Assembly: GCA_029212405.1 (NCBI GenBank)
Contig: JARGNR010000028.1
Span: 1 to 50,268 of the forward strand
Direction of reading: 5' to 3'
Length of the DNA: 50,268 bases
Source of the DNA: Saprospiraceae bacterium
GTDB taxonomy: Bacteria > Bacteroidota > Bacteroidia > Chitinophagales > Saprospiraceae
Below, piece after piece: positions 24,703-33,444 of this stretch. Numbering within the stretch: position 1 is the first letter of the stretch; each line of letters starts with the position of its first letter. The notes beneath the pieces are model-generated. The model saw only the letters and a list, made by a program, of their open reading frames with translations, was not told the DNA's origin and did not search any database. A program made the position numbers and the translations under genes.

Positions 24703-25776
24703 ATGAGTAAATCTCTTCTTTTTCTTCCAGACATTTCTGGCTTTACCAATTTTGTACAAACTACTGAAGTTGAGCATAGTCAACACGTTATCTCAGAGTT
24801 ATTAGAAGTACTTATTGGGGCAAATACTCAAGACTTGCAATTAGCTGAGATTGAAGGGGATGCTCTATTTTTCTATAAGGAAGAAGAAATTCCTTCATTA
24901 GAAAAACTACTGGCTCAAATAGAAACCATGTTTACAGCGTTTCATAGTCATTTGAAATTATTGGAAAAGAATAGAGTTTGCCCTTGTAATGCCTGCTCAT
25001 CCGCACCAAATCTCCAACTAAAAATCGTTGCGCATAGTGGAGAATTGCAATTTATAAATGTACAAGATAATAGAAAACCTTTTGGTGCTCAAGTTATCGA
25101 GGTGCATCGTCTGATGAAAAATTCTGTCCCCAGTGACAATTATGTACTTCTTAGTCAAGACTTGGCCGATGACATTGAATTATTTCTCCCATATAAAAGT
25201 AAATTGTATGAATTTCAAAAAGGTCAAAATGTCTACGATTCAAAATTAGTAAAGTATCTATATGCTACTGTAGATAACAATCAACTTAAAATCAAACCCT
25301 TTGCTCAAGCTAAAAAAGTGAATTTTGAGCGATCTCCCTCACTCTATTTTAAAGAACAATTTCCTATCTCTGCCAAAGAATTGTTGGAATACATCACAAA
25401 CTATAAATACCGTCATGAATGGGTAGAAGGGGTGGAAAAGTTTGAATACAATGAAAAAGAAGTGACTCGACTCGGCACCGAACACATTTGTGTCATAGAT
25501 GGCAAACACCTAAACTTTATCACAGTTACAAAAAAAGGGAAACCAGGACAACTGGTATATGGGGAATTAACGACGAGTCCTCCACCTGTAGATGCACTGT
25601 ATCAATTTTTCATTATTTCTCCAATGACCAAAGACACCTGTACACTTGAGATTGAAGTATATTGGACGGCAAAATCATTATTTAAAAAGTTAATGTTGAT
25701 TCTTGTTGTCCAGCACATCTTAAAGAAAAACATTAAAAGATCCTTAGAGCTGCTGTTAAGATTTATCACTGAGTAA
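24703..25776 (+). CDS. DUF2652 (class III cyclase-like) protein with C-terminal SRPBCC domain
   Basis: A 357-residue cytosolic protein. Residues 1-190 are a DUF2652 domain, a relative of class III adenylyl cyclases: LLFLPDISGFTNFVQTT has the first metal Asp, and LAEIEGDALFFY has the second conserved acidic block. A Cys cluster CPCNAC (about residues 94-99) sits in an insertion and could bind metal. Residues about 210-357 form an SRPBCC/START-like domain (FPISAKELLEYITNYKYRHEW, GTEHICVIDGKHLNFITV) that would bind a hydrophobic ligand. Whether the cyclase part is catalytic is not clear from motifs. Confidence 0.85.
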   Translation: MSKSLLFLPDISGFTNFVQTTEVEHSQHVISELLEVLIGANTQDLQLAEIEGDALFFYKEEEIPSLEKLLAQIETMFTAFHSHLKLLEKNRVCPCNACSSAPNLQLKIVAHSGELQFINVQDNRKPFGAQVIEVHRLMKNSVPSDNYVLLSQDLADDIELFLPYKSKLYEFQKGQNVYDSKLVKYLYATVDNNQLKIKPFAQAKKVNFERSPSLYFKEQFPISAKELLEYITNYKYRHEWVEGVEKFEYNEKEVTRLGTEHICVIDGKHLNFITVTKKGKPGQLVYGELTTSPPPVDALYQFFIISPMTKDTCTLEIEVYWTAKSLFKKLMLILVVQHILKKNIKRSLELLLRFITE

Positions 25777-25870
25777 TTTTCATCCTTGCTTAGTCTTTTT
25801 TAGTAGGACTTCACTAATTCAATTATTCTTTAGATATTGACATATTAATAGACAACCAAAAACTATTTTC

Positions 25871-26725
25871 ATGATTAGATATAAATTCCTTCTTTTTCTA
25901 TTTCTTCCCATACTTTTATGCATGTGTATTACTGTGAACATCCATTCTGATTTGACCCCTGAAAACACATTCACTGATGGAATAGAGGGGCCAGCTACTG
26001 ATAGAGAAGGTAATATCTATGCCGTAAATTATAACCGACAAGGGACCATTGGAAAAGTAGCACCAGATGGAAAACACAATTTATTTGTGGAACTTCAGAA
26101 TGGGAGTATCGGTAATGGAATTCGATTTGACAAAAACCAAGTCATGTATGTGGCCGATTATACAAACCACAATATTCTGGAAATTGACATGGTGACGAAA
26201 GCCATTTCTGTATTTGCACATAATCCAAAAGCAAATCAACCCAATGATTTGACCATTGCACCTAATGGAACAATATATGCCAGTGACCCCAATTGGTCAA
26301 ATAGTACGGGAAACCTCTGGAAAATCACTAAAGACAAAGGATTTCAAATTCTAGAAGAAAACATGGGCACTACGAACGGCATTGAAGTTAGTCCGGAGGG
26401 CACTAAACTATATGTCAATGAATCCGTACAGCGCAACATTTGGTCATACGATATTGCTTCAGATGGGCAAATCTCAAATAAAACGTTATTGCATTCATTC
26501 AAAGATTTTGGATTAGATGGCATGAGATTTCACAAAAACGGAAATCTATATGTGTGCAGATATGGAAAAGGAACCGTTGCCGTCCTATCTACATCAGGAG
26601 AATTAATCAAAGAAATCCAGCTGACAGGTAAAAAACCAACCAACATAACATTCAGTCCTGATTTTTCCAAGGGATATGTAACCGTAGCTGACCGCGGATG
26701 CATTGAACAGATTATGTTGAACTAG
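25871..26725 (+). CDS. Exported SMP-30/gluconolactonase-like beta-propeller protein
   Basis: A 284-residue protein with a hydrophobic N-terminal export signal (about 4-22). It contains Cys at 17 and 19 but no clean lipobox. The mature part has the repeated blades of the SMP-30/gluconolactonase/LRE family: GIEGPATDREGNIYAVNY, GNGIRFDKNQVMYVADY, PNDLTIAPNGTIYASDP with the metal-ligand N-D pair, TTNGIEVSPEGTKLYVNES, GLDGMRFHKNGNLYVCRY. Family enzymes open sugar lactones with a bound divalent metal. Here it would act in the periplasm. Substrate unknown. Confidence 0.85.
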   Translation: MIRYKFLLFLFLPILLCMCITVNIHSDLTPENTFTDGIEGPATDREGNIYAVNYNRQGTIGKVAPDGKHNLFVELQNGSIGNGIRFDKNQVMYVADYTNHNILEIDMVTKAISVFAHNPKANQPNDLTIAPNGTIYASDPNWSNSTGNLWKITKDKGFQILEENMGTTNGIEVSPEGTKLYVNESVQRNIWSYDIASDGQISNKTLLHSFKDFGLDGMRFHKNGNLYVCRYGKGTVAVLSTSGELIKEIQLTGKKPTNITFSPDFSKGYVTVADRGCIEQIMLN

Positions 26726-26748
26726 TTTTATAGTAGAAAGAAAATAAC

Positions 26749-27498
26749 TTGATCAAGAAATACAATTTTTCAGAGTTAGATAATGATCTTTTGGACCAAA
26801 GCAACTCCATTTTCCGCTCCGCATTTCCAGATGTGATTTTTCAATCTGAAGTGGTACAACATGCTTGGAAAAAAATTCTGAAATACTTTCCTACTTTCCA
26901 ATTATACTATGTAGAATCCAATTCTGTTGTAGGTTTTATAAATGCGATACCCTTCTTTTGGGATAAAAACTTAAAAGACCTCCCAGATGAAGGATGGGAT
27001 TGGTTGGTAGAAACCGGAATTCGAGGATACGAGCAAAATATAACCCCAAATTCTTTAGGTGGACTTCAGATCATTGTTGCTAAAAACTATTTAGGTAAAG
27101 GCTATAGCAAGTTATTAATTAAGGAAGGGAAAAAACTAGCTAACCACCTCGGGTATAAAAACTTTGTCATTCCTATCCGACCGACGCTTAAAAGTAATTT
27201 TCCAAAAATGCATATGGAAGAATATATGGAGTTAAAAAAGGAAGGTAAAATTTATGACCCATGGATTCGCACTCATATTTCTAGTGGCGCTCATATCATC
27301 AAAATTTGTCCAAAGGCCATGTCTATTTATGGTTCGATTCAAGTCTGGGAGTCTCTACTTAAAACAAAAATTCAAAAATCAGGGGATTATATCGTGGAAG
27401 GAGCGCTCAATCCAGTATCCATAGATTTAAATACAAACTCAGGAGCCTATTACGAAGACAATATCTGGATCAATTATAACCTTGATTCATCCATGTAA
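26749..27498 (+). CDS. GNAT-like acetyltransferase
   Basis: A 249-residue protein starting with TTG at 26749; no ATG is available nearby. The acetyl-CoA motif is degenerate but visible: GGLQIIVAKNYLGKGYSKLL (G-K-G-x-S in place of Q-x-x-G-x-G), followed by helix KLANHLGYKNFVIPIRPT. Its C-terminal half (MEEYMELKKEGKIYDPWIRT, then a fixed H-I-S-S-G-A region) is longer than in usual GNATs and may shape the acceptor site. Cytosolic, acceptor unknown. It starts 23 bases after the propeller gene. Confidence 0.7.
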   Translation: MIKKYNFSELDNDLLDQSNSIFRSAFPDVIFQSEVVQHAWKKILKYFPTFQLYYVESNSVVGFINAIPFFWDKNLKDLPDEGWDWLVETGIRGYEQNITPNSLGGLQIIVAKNYLGKGYSKLLIKEGKKLANHLGYKNFVIPIRPTLKSNFPKMHMEEYMELKKEGKIYDPWIRTHISSGAHIIKICPKAMSIYGSIQVWESLLKTKIQKSGDYIVEGALNPVSIDLNTNSGAYYEDNIWINYNLDSSM

Positions 27499-27517
27499 CC
27501 CATTCTAAGAATCACTT

Positions 27518-27549
27518 TTTGCAGACTACTCATTGAATAAATATCTTCG
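27518..27549 (+). promoter_or_regulatory. Candidate sigma-A promoter upstream of the MAM/SprB gene
   Basis: TTTG at 27518-27521, 20 bases, then TATCTTCG at 27542-27549. This matches the TTTG-N19-21-TAnnTTTG pattern with one mismatch. It would give a leader of about 160 bases containing the two direct repeats. A second, weaker pair (TTTG at 27651, CATTATTG at 27676-27683) lies between those repeats and the start codon. Confidence 0.45.
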
Positions 27550-27582
27550 AATTTCATTTTAAAAATCGAAATTCAAATTACA

Positions 27583-27617
27583 ATACCGTTTTCTCAGGCA
27601 TCTATACCGTTTTCTCA
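27583..27617 (+). promoter_or_regulatory. Pair of 14-bp direct repeats, candidate LytTR binding site
   Basis: ATACCGTTTTCTCA occurs at 27583-27596 and again, letter for letter, at 27604-27617. The two are 21 bases apart, two helical turns. LytTR regulators (AgrA, AlgR, ComE type) bind paired direct repeats with this spacing and a core close to ACCGTT. A LytTR response regulator is encoded about 4 kb downstream (31685-32422). Confidence 0.5.
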
Positions 27618-27714
27618 ACGGGTGAAATTCATACCTAAATACGCCTCACATTTGTCTTATTGTTAAATCAACATGCATTATTGTAAACTCCCTAATGCTT
27701 AAAAACTAAAACAC

Positions 27715-29577
27715 ATGAAGACAATTTTAAACTTTGTTATGATCGTACTTCTAGTTCAGATCACCTATACACCAATGACTGCACAAGCGTGCACAGGTGT
27801 CGTCAATACTTTTCCATTAGAACAAGATTTTGAAAACACGGCAAACCTATGGGATCAATGGGTATCCGCCCCTTATCCTTGGATCAACATTATAGGCCCT
27901 ACTCCAACCCCATTTACAGGACCGAATGGTGCTTCAAACGGATCTCGGTACATGTATGTGGAAGCAACAGGCCAAGCTGGATCAGGAGTTATCCTTTCTC
28001 CATGTCTTGACTTGACTTCATTAACTACCCCCCAGCTATCATTTGATTACCATCTTTATGGCCAGGATGCATTTAGACTAGTAATTCAAGGAAGTACAGA
28101 TGGAGGAAATACTTGGGGCAACATTGTATTTTTTGTATCCAATGACCAAGGACCAAACTGGATTCCTGAAACTGTGGACCTCTCACCTTATTTAACAGAA
28201 ACCAATTTCCGATTACGATTTATAGGCGTCGTAAATGATGTCAACGGCAATGATGAAGGAGATGTAGCGATAGATAACATTCGTATTGGAGATGCTCCTG
28301 CCTGTTTTGAAATATCGGTCAACTACGCCAATGAAACCTGTAATGCTGCAAATGACGGTAGCGCTACCCTATTAGTTTACCCCGCTAACACCCAAGGACT
28401 TGATATTCTGTGGTCCACCGGCGCTACCACATCAAGCATCTCAAATCTTGCACCTGGAAATTACTCCGTTGAAGTTACAGACAACAACAGCTGCACCAAA
28501 GTGAAAAACTTTACAATTTTGGAAACCTCCCCTATCTCAGCAGATTTGTTTATCGTCCCTACGTCTGGAGTCGGAAATGCTGACGGAAGAGCCATCGCAA
28601 TTGTTTCCGGTGGTACTCCCCCGTATTCATATCAATGGGAAAATGGTTCTACTACATCATCCATCTTATATGTCATTAATGGCTATGAAGAATTGACAGT
28701 AACCGATGCCAATGGATGTCAGGCTACCTTTCCAACATTTATACCTGCTATAGATCTTTGCAGTGATGTGTACGACAATTGGCCGTATAGTCTTTCGTTT
28801 GAAGGCGGATTGGGTAGATTCAAGCAGGGAATTGATGATAACCGAAACTGGAAGAAAAGGACAGGTGCAACACCTACCTCCAACACTGGTCCGTCTGGAG
28901 CTATACAAGGAGTAAATTATAGATATATTGAATCCTCAGGAAACGGAGGTCCATTCAAAACTGGAGTTATTGTAAGTAAGAGGTGCTTTGACATTTCAAA
29001 TCTTACTGACCCTGAACTTACATTTAAGTATCATATGTATGGGGCACAAATGGGCCAATTATTTGTCCAAGTTAGCACCAATGGTGGCTATATCTGGAAT
29101 GAAAATATTTGGGAAGTAAGTGGAGATCAAGGTAATGCATGGCAAACTGCAACGATAGATTTGAGTGAAGTAAGCTCAACTAATTTAATGATTCGAATTG
29201 TAGGTCGAACAGGTGCAGGGCAATTAAGTGATATCGCTATTGATGATCTGCATATCCAAACGAATGTGCCATTAGTGCAAAGAGAGACGGAACCGAATTC
29301 TACGAGATCAGATATCGATGCAAATTCAATGACTGAATCGATAGAGATGGTAACCAAGGTTTATCCAAACCCAGTAGATCAAAAATTGAATATTGAACAC
29401 TTGGATCAAGTAGCTCAATTGCATCTTTTAAATCTACAGGGACAAAGAGTGATTTCCACAAAAGCAAATGGAGAGCAAACGATACTCAATGTAGATTTCT
29501 TGGAGAATGGCATGTATATTTTGCAAGCTGTTCATCAAAACGGTGAAATATCGGTGCGTAAAATATTGAAATTATAA
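27715..29577 (+). CDS. Secreted MAM-SprB-SprB-MAM protein with type IX sorting domain
   Basis: A 620-residue secreted protein. Signal peptide 1-24. MAM domain 1 covers about 35-193 (FTGPNGASNGSRYMYVEA, LSFDYHLYG, GDVAIDNIRIG). SprB repeats lie at about 198-270 and 272-345 (the second with SGGTPPYSYQWENGSTTSSI, VTDANGCQATF). MAM domain 2 covers 357-515 (TPTSNTGPSG, LTFKYHMYGAQMGQL, WEVSGDQGNAW, SDIAIDDLHI). A spacer and a type A C-terminal sorting domain follow (about 545-620, VYPNPVDQKLNI ... GMYILQAV ... RKILKL). MAM and SprB parts suggest adhesion at the surface or in the matrix. Paired direct repeats upstream and a strong terminator behind it mark it as a single regulated unit. Confidence 0.92.
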   Translation: MKTILNFVMIVLLVQITYTPMTAQACTGVVNTFPLEQDFENTANLWDQWVSAPYPWINIIGPTPTPFTGPNGASNGSRYMYVEATGQAGSGVILSPCLDLTSLTTPQLSFDYHLYGQDAFRLVIQGSTDGGNTWGNIVFFVSNDQGPNWIPETVDLSPYLTETNFRLRFIGVVNDVNGNDEGDVAIDNIRIGDAPACFEISVNYANETCNAANDGSATLLVYPANTQGLDILWSTGATTSSISNLAPGNYSVEVTDNNSCTKVKNFTILETSPISADLFIVPTSGVGNADGRAIAIVSGGTPPYSYQWENGSTTSSILYVINGYEELTVTDANGCQATFPTFIPAIDLCSDVYDNWPYSLSFEGGLGRFKQGIDDNRNWKKRTGATPTSNTGPSGAIQGVNYRYIESSGNGGPFKTGVIVSKRCFDISNLTDPELTFKYHMYGAQMGQLFVQVSTNGGYIWNENIWEVSGDQGNAWQTATIDLSEVSSTNLMIRIVGRTGAGQLSDIAIDDLHIQTNVPLVQRETEPNSTRSDIDANSMTESIEMVTKVYPNPVDQKLNIEHLDQVAQLHLLNLQGQRVISTKANGEQTILNVDFLENGMYILQAVHQNGEISVRKILKL

Positions 29578-29600
29578 AAATACTGTAAATTTAAACCAGA

Positions 29601-29632
29601 GAGGCAAGCAACACGGAGATAGTGCTTGCCTC
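29601..29632 (+). terminator. Rho-independent terminator between the secreted protein and the kinase gene
   Basis: GAGGCAAGCA (29601-29610) pairs with TGCTTGCCTC (29623-29632) around a 12-base loop, followed by TTTCT. It ends only 20 bases before the kinase ATG at 29653, leaving no room for a usual promoter after it. Confidence 0.75.
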
Positions 29633-29652
29633 TTTCTGCTAAGCGTAAGTAC

Positions 29653-31611
29653 ATGAAAAAACACTTTTATACATGGTTTTTTATCCTAATTTTCCTTTGT
29701 ATTGGTAAAGTAGGAATTGGACAGAAAAATACAGATTATCTAGACAGTTTGAAGTCCTCATTGCACACCACACCAGATGACAATATTGGTCAAACGTATT
29801 TCAAAATTGCTAGACAATATTTAGAATATCAACCCAATCCAGATTCATTTCAGTTGTACATCAACCTTTCTGCCAAACAAGCTAAAAAGCATGAAGAACT
29901 AGACTTACTGTTCAACTATTACTATTATAAAGGAGTTTCAGCTTATAGATCATCTCAATTAGAAATTGCAAGTAAGCTGCTTGACTCTGCTAAAAATGTA
30001 AGTCAATATACCAACGACTCTTTAAACATCGCCAAAATGTTTTTTGCAAAAGGAATTATTTGCTCCGAATTTGGTGATGAAAAGGGGTTTCATGAAAATT
30101 TAATTAATGCTCTCGAATCCGCGCAGAGTCTTAAAAACCTCAATTTACAAACATCCTGCTTAATTGTGTTGAGTCAAAAAGCAAAAGAACTAAGGGCTTT
30201 TGACCAACAAAATGAATTATTAAACGATGCTTACCAACTGTATGACCAATTGCATATTCGTACACAACTGAAAGTGCTCACAGAAATGGGAGCATATCAT
30301 GCTGACGAATTTAAGCGAAAGAAAAAAGATGAGAATCTATCTATGGCATTAAATTTTGTGAATCGGGGTATCAAATTAGCAGATAGCATTGGTAACAAAG
30401 TATTATTGATGGATTTATGGATGAAATCTTTACAAATAAAAGATGCTTCAAAACAAATCGATCAAGACTATCTAAATCTTGCACAGCAACTTCTAGACAG
30501 TGCCGAAAAATTAAGAGATCCATTTTTTATATTTAAAGGCCATATTTTCAAAGGGATTGCATACACTGCATTAAATCAGCCAGAAAAAACCATCCAACTG
30601 GAAGACAAGTTATTGGACTTGGCGAAAATATTAAAGGGTCCTGCCTTTTACAGAGAGACCTATGACATCCTCAAAAATGCAGCCAGCGCTTCGAACAGAA
30701 ACATTCTAGCGTTAGATTATTATGACAAATTTATATTTTTTTCAGATTCCTTGAAGTCTCTTGAAAAAGCGCAGGTGTTCACGGATGCTATTCAAAAGTA
30801 CGAGCGGGAGAAAAAAGAAAAACAAATCCTTTTATTGTCAAAAAAGAAACAAGAAATTGAATTTGAAGCGGCACAAAAAGAAGCACGTTTTAAACAAAAC
30901 ATGCTCTGGACCTTGCTCATATTTATTACAATTCTAGGTATCATCGGATGGTTCTATACCCGTCAAAAAAATAAATTAACTAAAATCGAATTTGAATCTT
31001 TTCAAAACGAACAAAAACTCTTGAGGTCGCAAATGAATCCTCATTTTCTTTTTAATTCATTGAATTCAATTAAACGATTTTATATCGAAGGACGAATAGA
31101 GGAAGCCAACGACTTTATGGCTGACTTTGGCAACTTACTAAGGCAAATTTTGGAACAAAGCTCTAAGCCTTTTATATCTATTGAGGAGGAATTAGAATTT
31201 TTATCCTTGTATCTAGAATTGGAAAAGAGGAGATTTAAAAAGAAACTAAATTACACCATAGAATTTGAAAAAGATGACTTTGATTTTGATGACCAAATTC
31301 CTTCTTTAATCCTGCAACCATTAGTAGAAAATTCGATCTGGCATGGAATTATGAAAACAGATAGAGATGGTGAGATAAGCATCAAAGTTGAAAAAGTAAA
31401 CGATGAAATCAAGTGTACCGTTTCAGACAATGGAATTGGATATCATTCTTCACAAAAGACAAAAAATCATTCTTACACGTCTAAAGGTTTACAATTGGTA
31501 AAAGATCGAATTGGTCATAATGGTTATTTTAAAATTCAATCCATCTTTGATTCCAATGGACTAGCTCAGGGAACTTTAGCAACTTTAATTGTCAAACCAA
31601 ACATAGGCTGA
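29653..31611 (+). CDS. LytS/YehU-type sensor histidine kinase with TPR sensor region
   Basis: A 652-residue protein from the ATG at 29653, which begins a signal/anchor sequence; the frame is open upstream through the terminator hairpin. After the signal (1-24) comes a long TPR-like helical region (about 35-375) outside the membrane, then a helix (about 417-435), a coiled coil, and the His_kinase/HATPase pair. The phosphoacceptor is in RSQMNPHFLFNSLN (H464). N-box QPLVENSIWHG and G-box SDNGIGYHS follow. This is the standard Bacteroidota TPR-LytS layout. The LytTR response regulator follows after 73 bases and is the obvious partner. Confidence 0.93.
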   Translation: MKKHFYTWFFILIFLCIGKVGIGQKNTDYLDSLKSSLHTTPDDNIGQTYFKIARQYLEYQPNPDSFQLYINLSAKQAKKHEELDLLFNYYYYKGVSAYRSSQLEIASKLLDSAKNVSQYTNDSLNIAKMFFAKGIICSEFGDEKGFHENLINALESAQSLKNLNLQTSCLIVLSQKAKELRAFDQQNELLNDAYQLYDQLHIRTQLKVLTEMGAYHADEFKRKKKDENLSMALNFVNRGIKLADSIGNKVLLMDLWMKSLQIKDASKQIDQDYLNLAQQLLDSAEKLRDPFFIFKGHIFKGIAYTALNQPEKTIQLEDKLLDLAKILKGPAFYRETYDILKNAASASNRNILALDYYDKFIFFSDSLKSLEKAQVFTDAIQKYEREKKEKQILLLSKKKQEIEFEAAQKEARFKQNMLWTLLIFITILGIIGWFYTRQKNKLTKIEFESFQNEQKLLRSQMNPHFLFNSLNSIKRFYIEGRIEEANDFMADFGNLLRQILEQSSKPFISIEEELEFLSLYLELEKRRFKKKLNYTIEFEKDDFDFDDQIPSLILQPLVENSIWHGIMKTDRDGEISIKVEKVNDEIKCTVSDNGIGYHSSQKTKNHSYTSKGLQLVKDRIGHNGYFKIQSIFDSNGLAQGTLATLIVKPNIG

Positions 31612-31684
31612 AAAAGGGAAATGAGATGGAATCAATTTAGAATGATATACGTACTTTAGATTAAATAATGATAGGAACTTAACA

Positions 31685-32422
31685 ATGAATGTAGCGATTA
31701 TTGATGACGAGGAAGATGCAAGATATATCTTACGCAATGCGTTGGAGAATATTTATGGGCAACCTATTTTGAATTTTCACGAAGCTGCCAGCGTCAATGA
31801 AGGAATTAAAATACTTTCAAGGGAGAAACTCGATATCGTATTCTTAGATATTCAATTGCAAGACGGAACTGGATTTGATTTATTACAAAATCTGGGTCCA
31901 ATCAGCGCCAAAATTATTTTTGTAACTGCTTTTGATGAATTTGCACTCAGAGCATTCGACTTTTACGCATTTGCCTATTTGGTCAAACCTTTCAAACAAT
32001 CTGTGCTGAAAGAAGTGATGGATAGATTGATAAATGGAATGGAAAAACAAAACCCTGAACATATTTCAATGATTTCCGACACGTTGACAGTCAATCAACT
32101 TGAAAAGATCATTATTCCTGAAATAGATGGTTTTCAGGTAGTCCAAACGGAAAATGTCCTCTTCCTAAAAAGTGATAATAATTACACAGAATTCTTTCTG
32201 GAAAATGGAAATACGATATGCAGTAGTCGCACATTAAAAGATTATGAAAAACTCCTGACACCTAGTGGTTTTTTTAGGATTCATCGCAGCTATTTGATCA
32301 ACATTTCAAAAGTTCAAGGATATTCTAGCGTAGACGGTGGATTTGTAAAAATGAGTTCCAAGCTTGAAATACCAATTGGGCGAAGGAAAATTGCCCAATT
32401 CAGAAAATTGTTCTTGGGATAA
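31685..32422 (+). CDS. LytTR-family response regulator
   Basis: A 245-residue protein. The receiver domain (1-120) has the acidic pocket IIDDEED (D7, D8), the phosphorylation site FLDIQL (D55), FVTAFDEF and the conserved Lys in YLVKPF. The LytTR DNA-binding domain (about 145-245) has LFLKSDNNYTEFFL, SSRTLKDYEKLL, FFRIHRSYLINISKVQGYS and EIPIGRRK. It should be phosphorylated by the kinase encoded directly upstream and bind paired direct repeats near ACCGTT. A matching pair lies upstream of the MAM/SprB gene. Confidence 0.95.
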   Translation: MNVAIIDDEEDARYILRNALENIYGQPILNFHEAASVNEGIKILSREKLDIVFLDIQLQDGTGFDLLQNLGPISAKIIFVTAFDEFALRAFDFYAFAYLVKPFKQSVLKEVMDRLINGMEKQNPEHISMISDTLTVNQLEKIIIPEIDGFQVVQTENVLFLKSDNNYTEFFLENGNTICSSRTLKDYEKLLTPSGFFRIHRSYLINISKVQGYSSVDGGFVKMSSKLEIPIGRRKIAQFRKLFLG

Positions 32423-32570
32423 TCCGTATACCCTATCAATTAATCTAAATGATCCACTCTCTGTCATAATTATTTAGTGAGGAGTCTTTCTATTTGTTTA
32501 AAAAGATTTTTTCGTTTACTTTTAGGTTAGAAGACCAGTATTTCTATTATTAATTTCCAATTACATCATT

Positions 32571-33143
32571 ATGAAAAGAATTGCACTACTCATACTCATC
32601 ACTTGTCCACTATGGATACTTTCTTGTTCTAAAAGCAATGTTTGTGACAATATTGAAATTCCAGAAGGAGATATTATTCAACCTGAGTATTACAAAATTG
32701 CGAATGCAGTACTTCGCTTCAATGATAATTCATCCAAATATCATCATATTGGTCAATTATCCGATAGAGCGCTTGATAAAGACTATATCGAAAATATTCA
32801 AAGTCAATTTACTGCAGAAATAAAATCCTCAGTGATTGATCAATACGTTGAGGTAAATGCCACTAAAAGTTTGTGGATGGATCAGTTTGCAGGCAGTCGA
32901 AAATTAATATCAGAGGAGGAATTTGATTGCTTTAAAGAAAATCGCACTTTTTACACTCAAGAATATGATTCTTCTAGTGGCTATTTTCGTTTTTCAAAAC
33001 CAGTAGTCTTTGGTGAAAATAGAGCAATAATAGAATATTCTGTTAGGTGTGGAGGTGAATGCGCTGCAGGTTTTATTGCTACTTTTCAGAAAATAGGCCC
33101 ACTATGGTATGTTGTAGATAATATTAATACTTGGATCTCATGA
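32571..33143 (+). CDS. Lipoprotein of unknown function
   Basis: A 190-residue protein with a lipoprotein signal ending WILSC (C19). The mature part is largely helical to residue 120, then strands around YFRFSKPVVFGENRAIIEYS, a Cys pair in RCGGEC, and FIATFQKIGPLWYVVDN. The end resembles the last strands of an NTF2-like fold ('a.i.y......g....f.k....W.vv'). No firm family. It is flanked by gaps of about 150 and 300 bases and is probably a single gene. Confidence 0.7.
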   Translation: MKRIALLILITCPLWILSCSKSNVCDNIEIPEGDIIQPEYYKIANAVLRFNDNSSKYHHIGQLSDRALDKDYIENIQSQFTAEIKSSVIDQYVEVNATKSLWMDQFAGSRKLISEEEFDCFKENRTFYTQEYDSSSGYFRFSKPVVFGENRAIIEYSVRCGGECAAGFIATFQKIGPLWYVVDNINTWIS

Positions 33144-33444
33144 CACATTTCCTTGATTAAAAGTTGCTGGATTGAATTTATTTAGTCAATACGTATCATA
33201 TTAACTACGGCACCCATTCAGGGGAAATCGGCCTCAGAAGCAATGATGATTTTCCTATCCTATGCATGAAGAATAGACTTTTATCTAAGGTCTTAATTCT
33301 ATTATTTTAGAAAATCCAAATGATAAAATTGTGTGTTTTGTTTTCAAATTTTGTCGTGAAGACGGGTTCTAAATTTGTTTAGTCCCCATTAATTAGACCT
33401 GTAAGAGTTCTTTTTCTTATTTTCCTATAGCTAAACTAAATATC
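33144..33444. other. Intergenic region without recognised feature
   Basis: 301 bases between a lipoprotein gene and a secreted protein gene. I see no intact gene, hairpin terminator, repeat or clear promoter pair. A TTTG and A/T-rich sequence near 33340-33400 could hold the promoter of the next gene, but no -7 element stands out. Confidence 0.4.

Noticed and set aside
33220-33310. Slightly GC-richer stretch that could be a gene remnant
   Set aside because: Short frames only, no recognisable protein words, and no flanking repeats.
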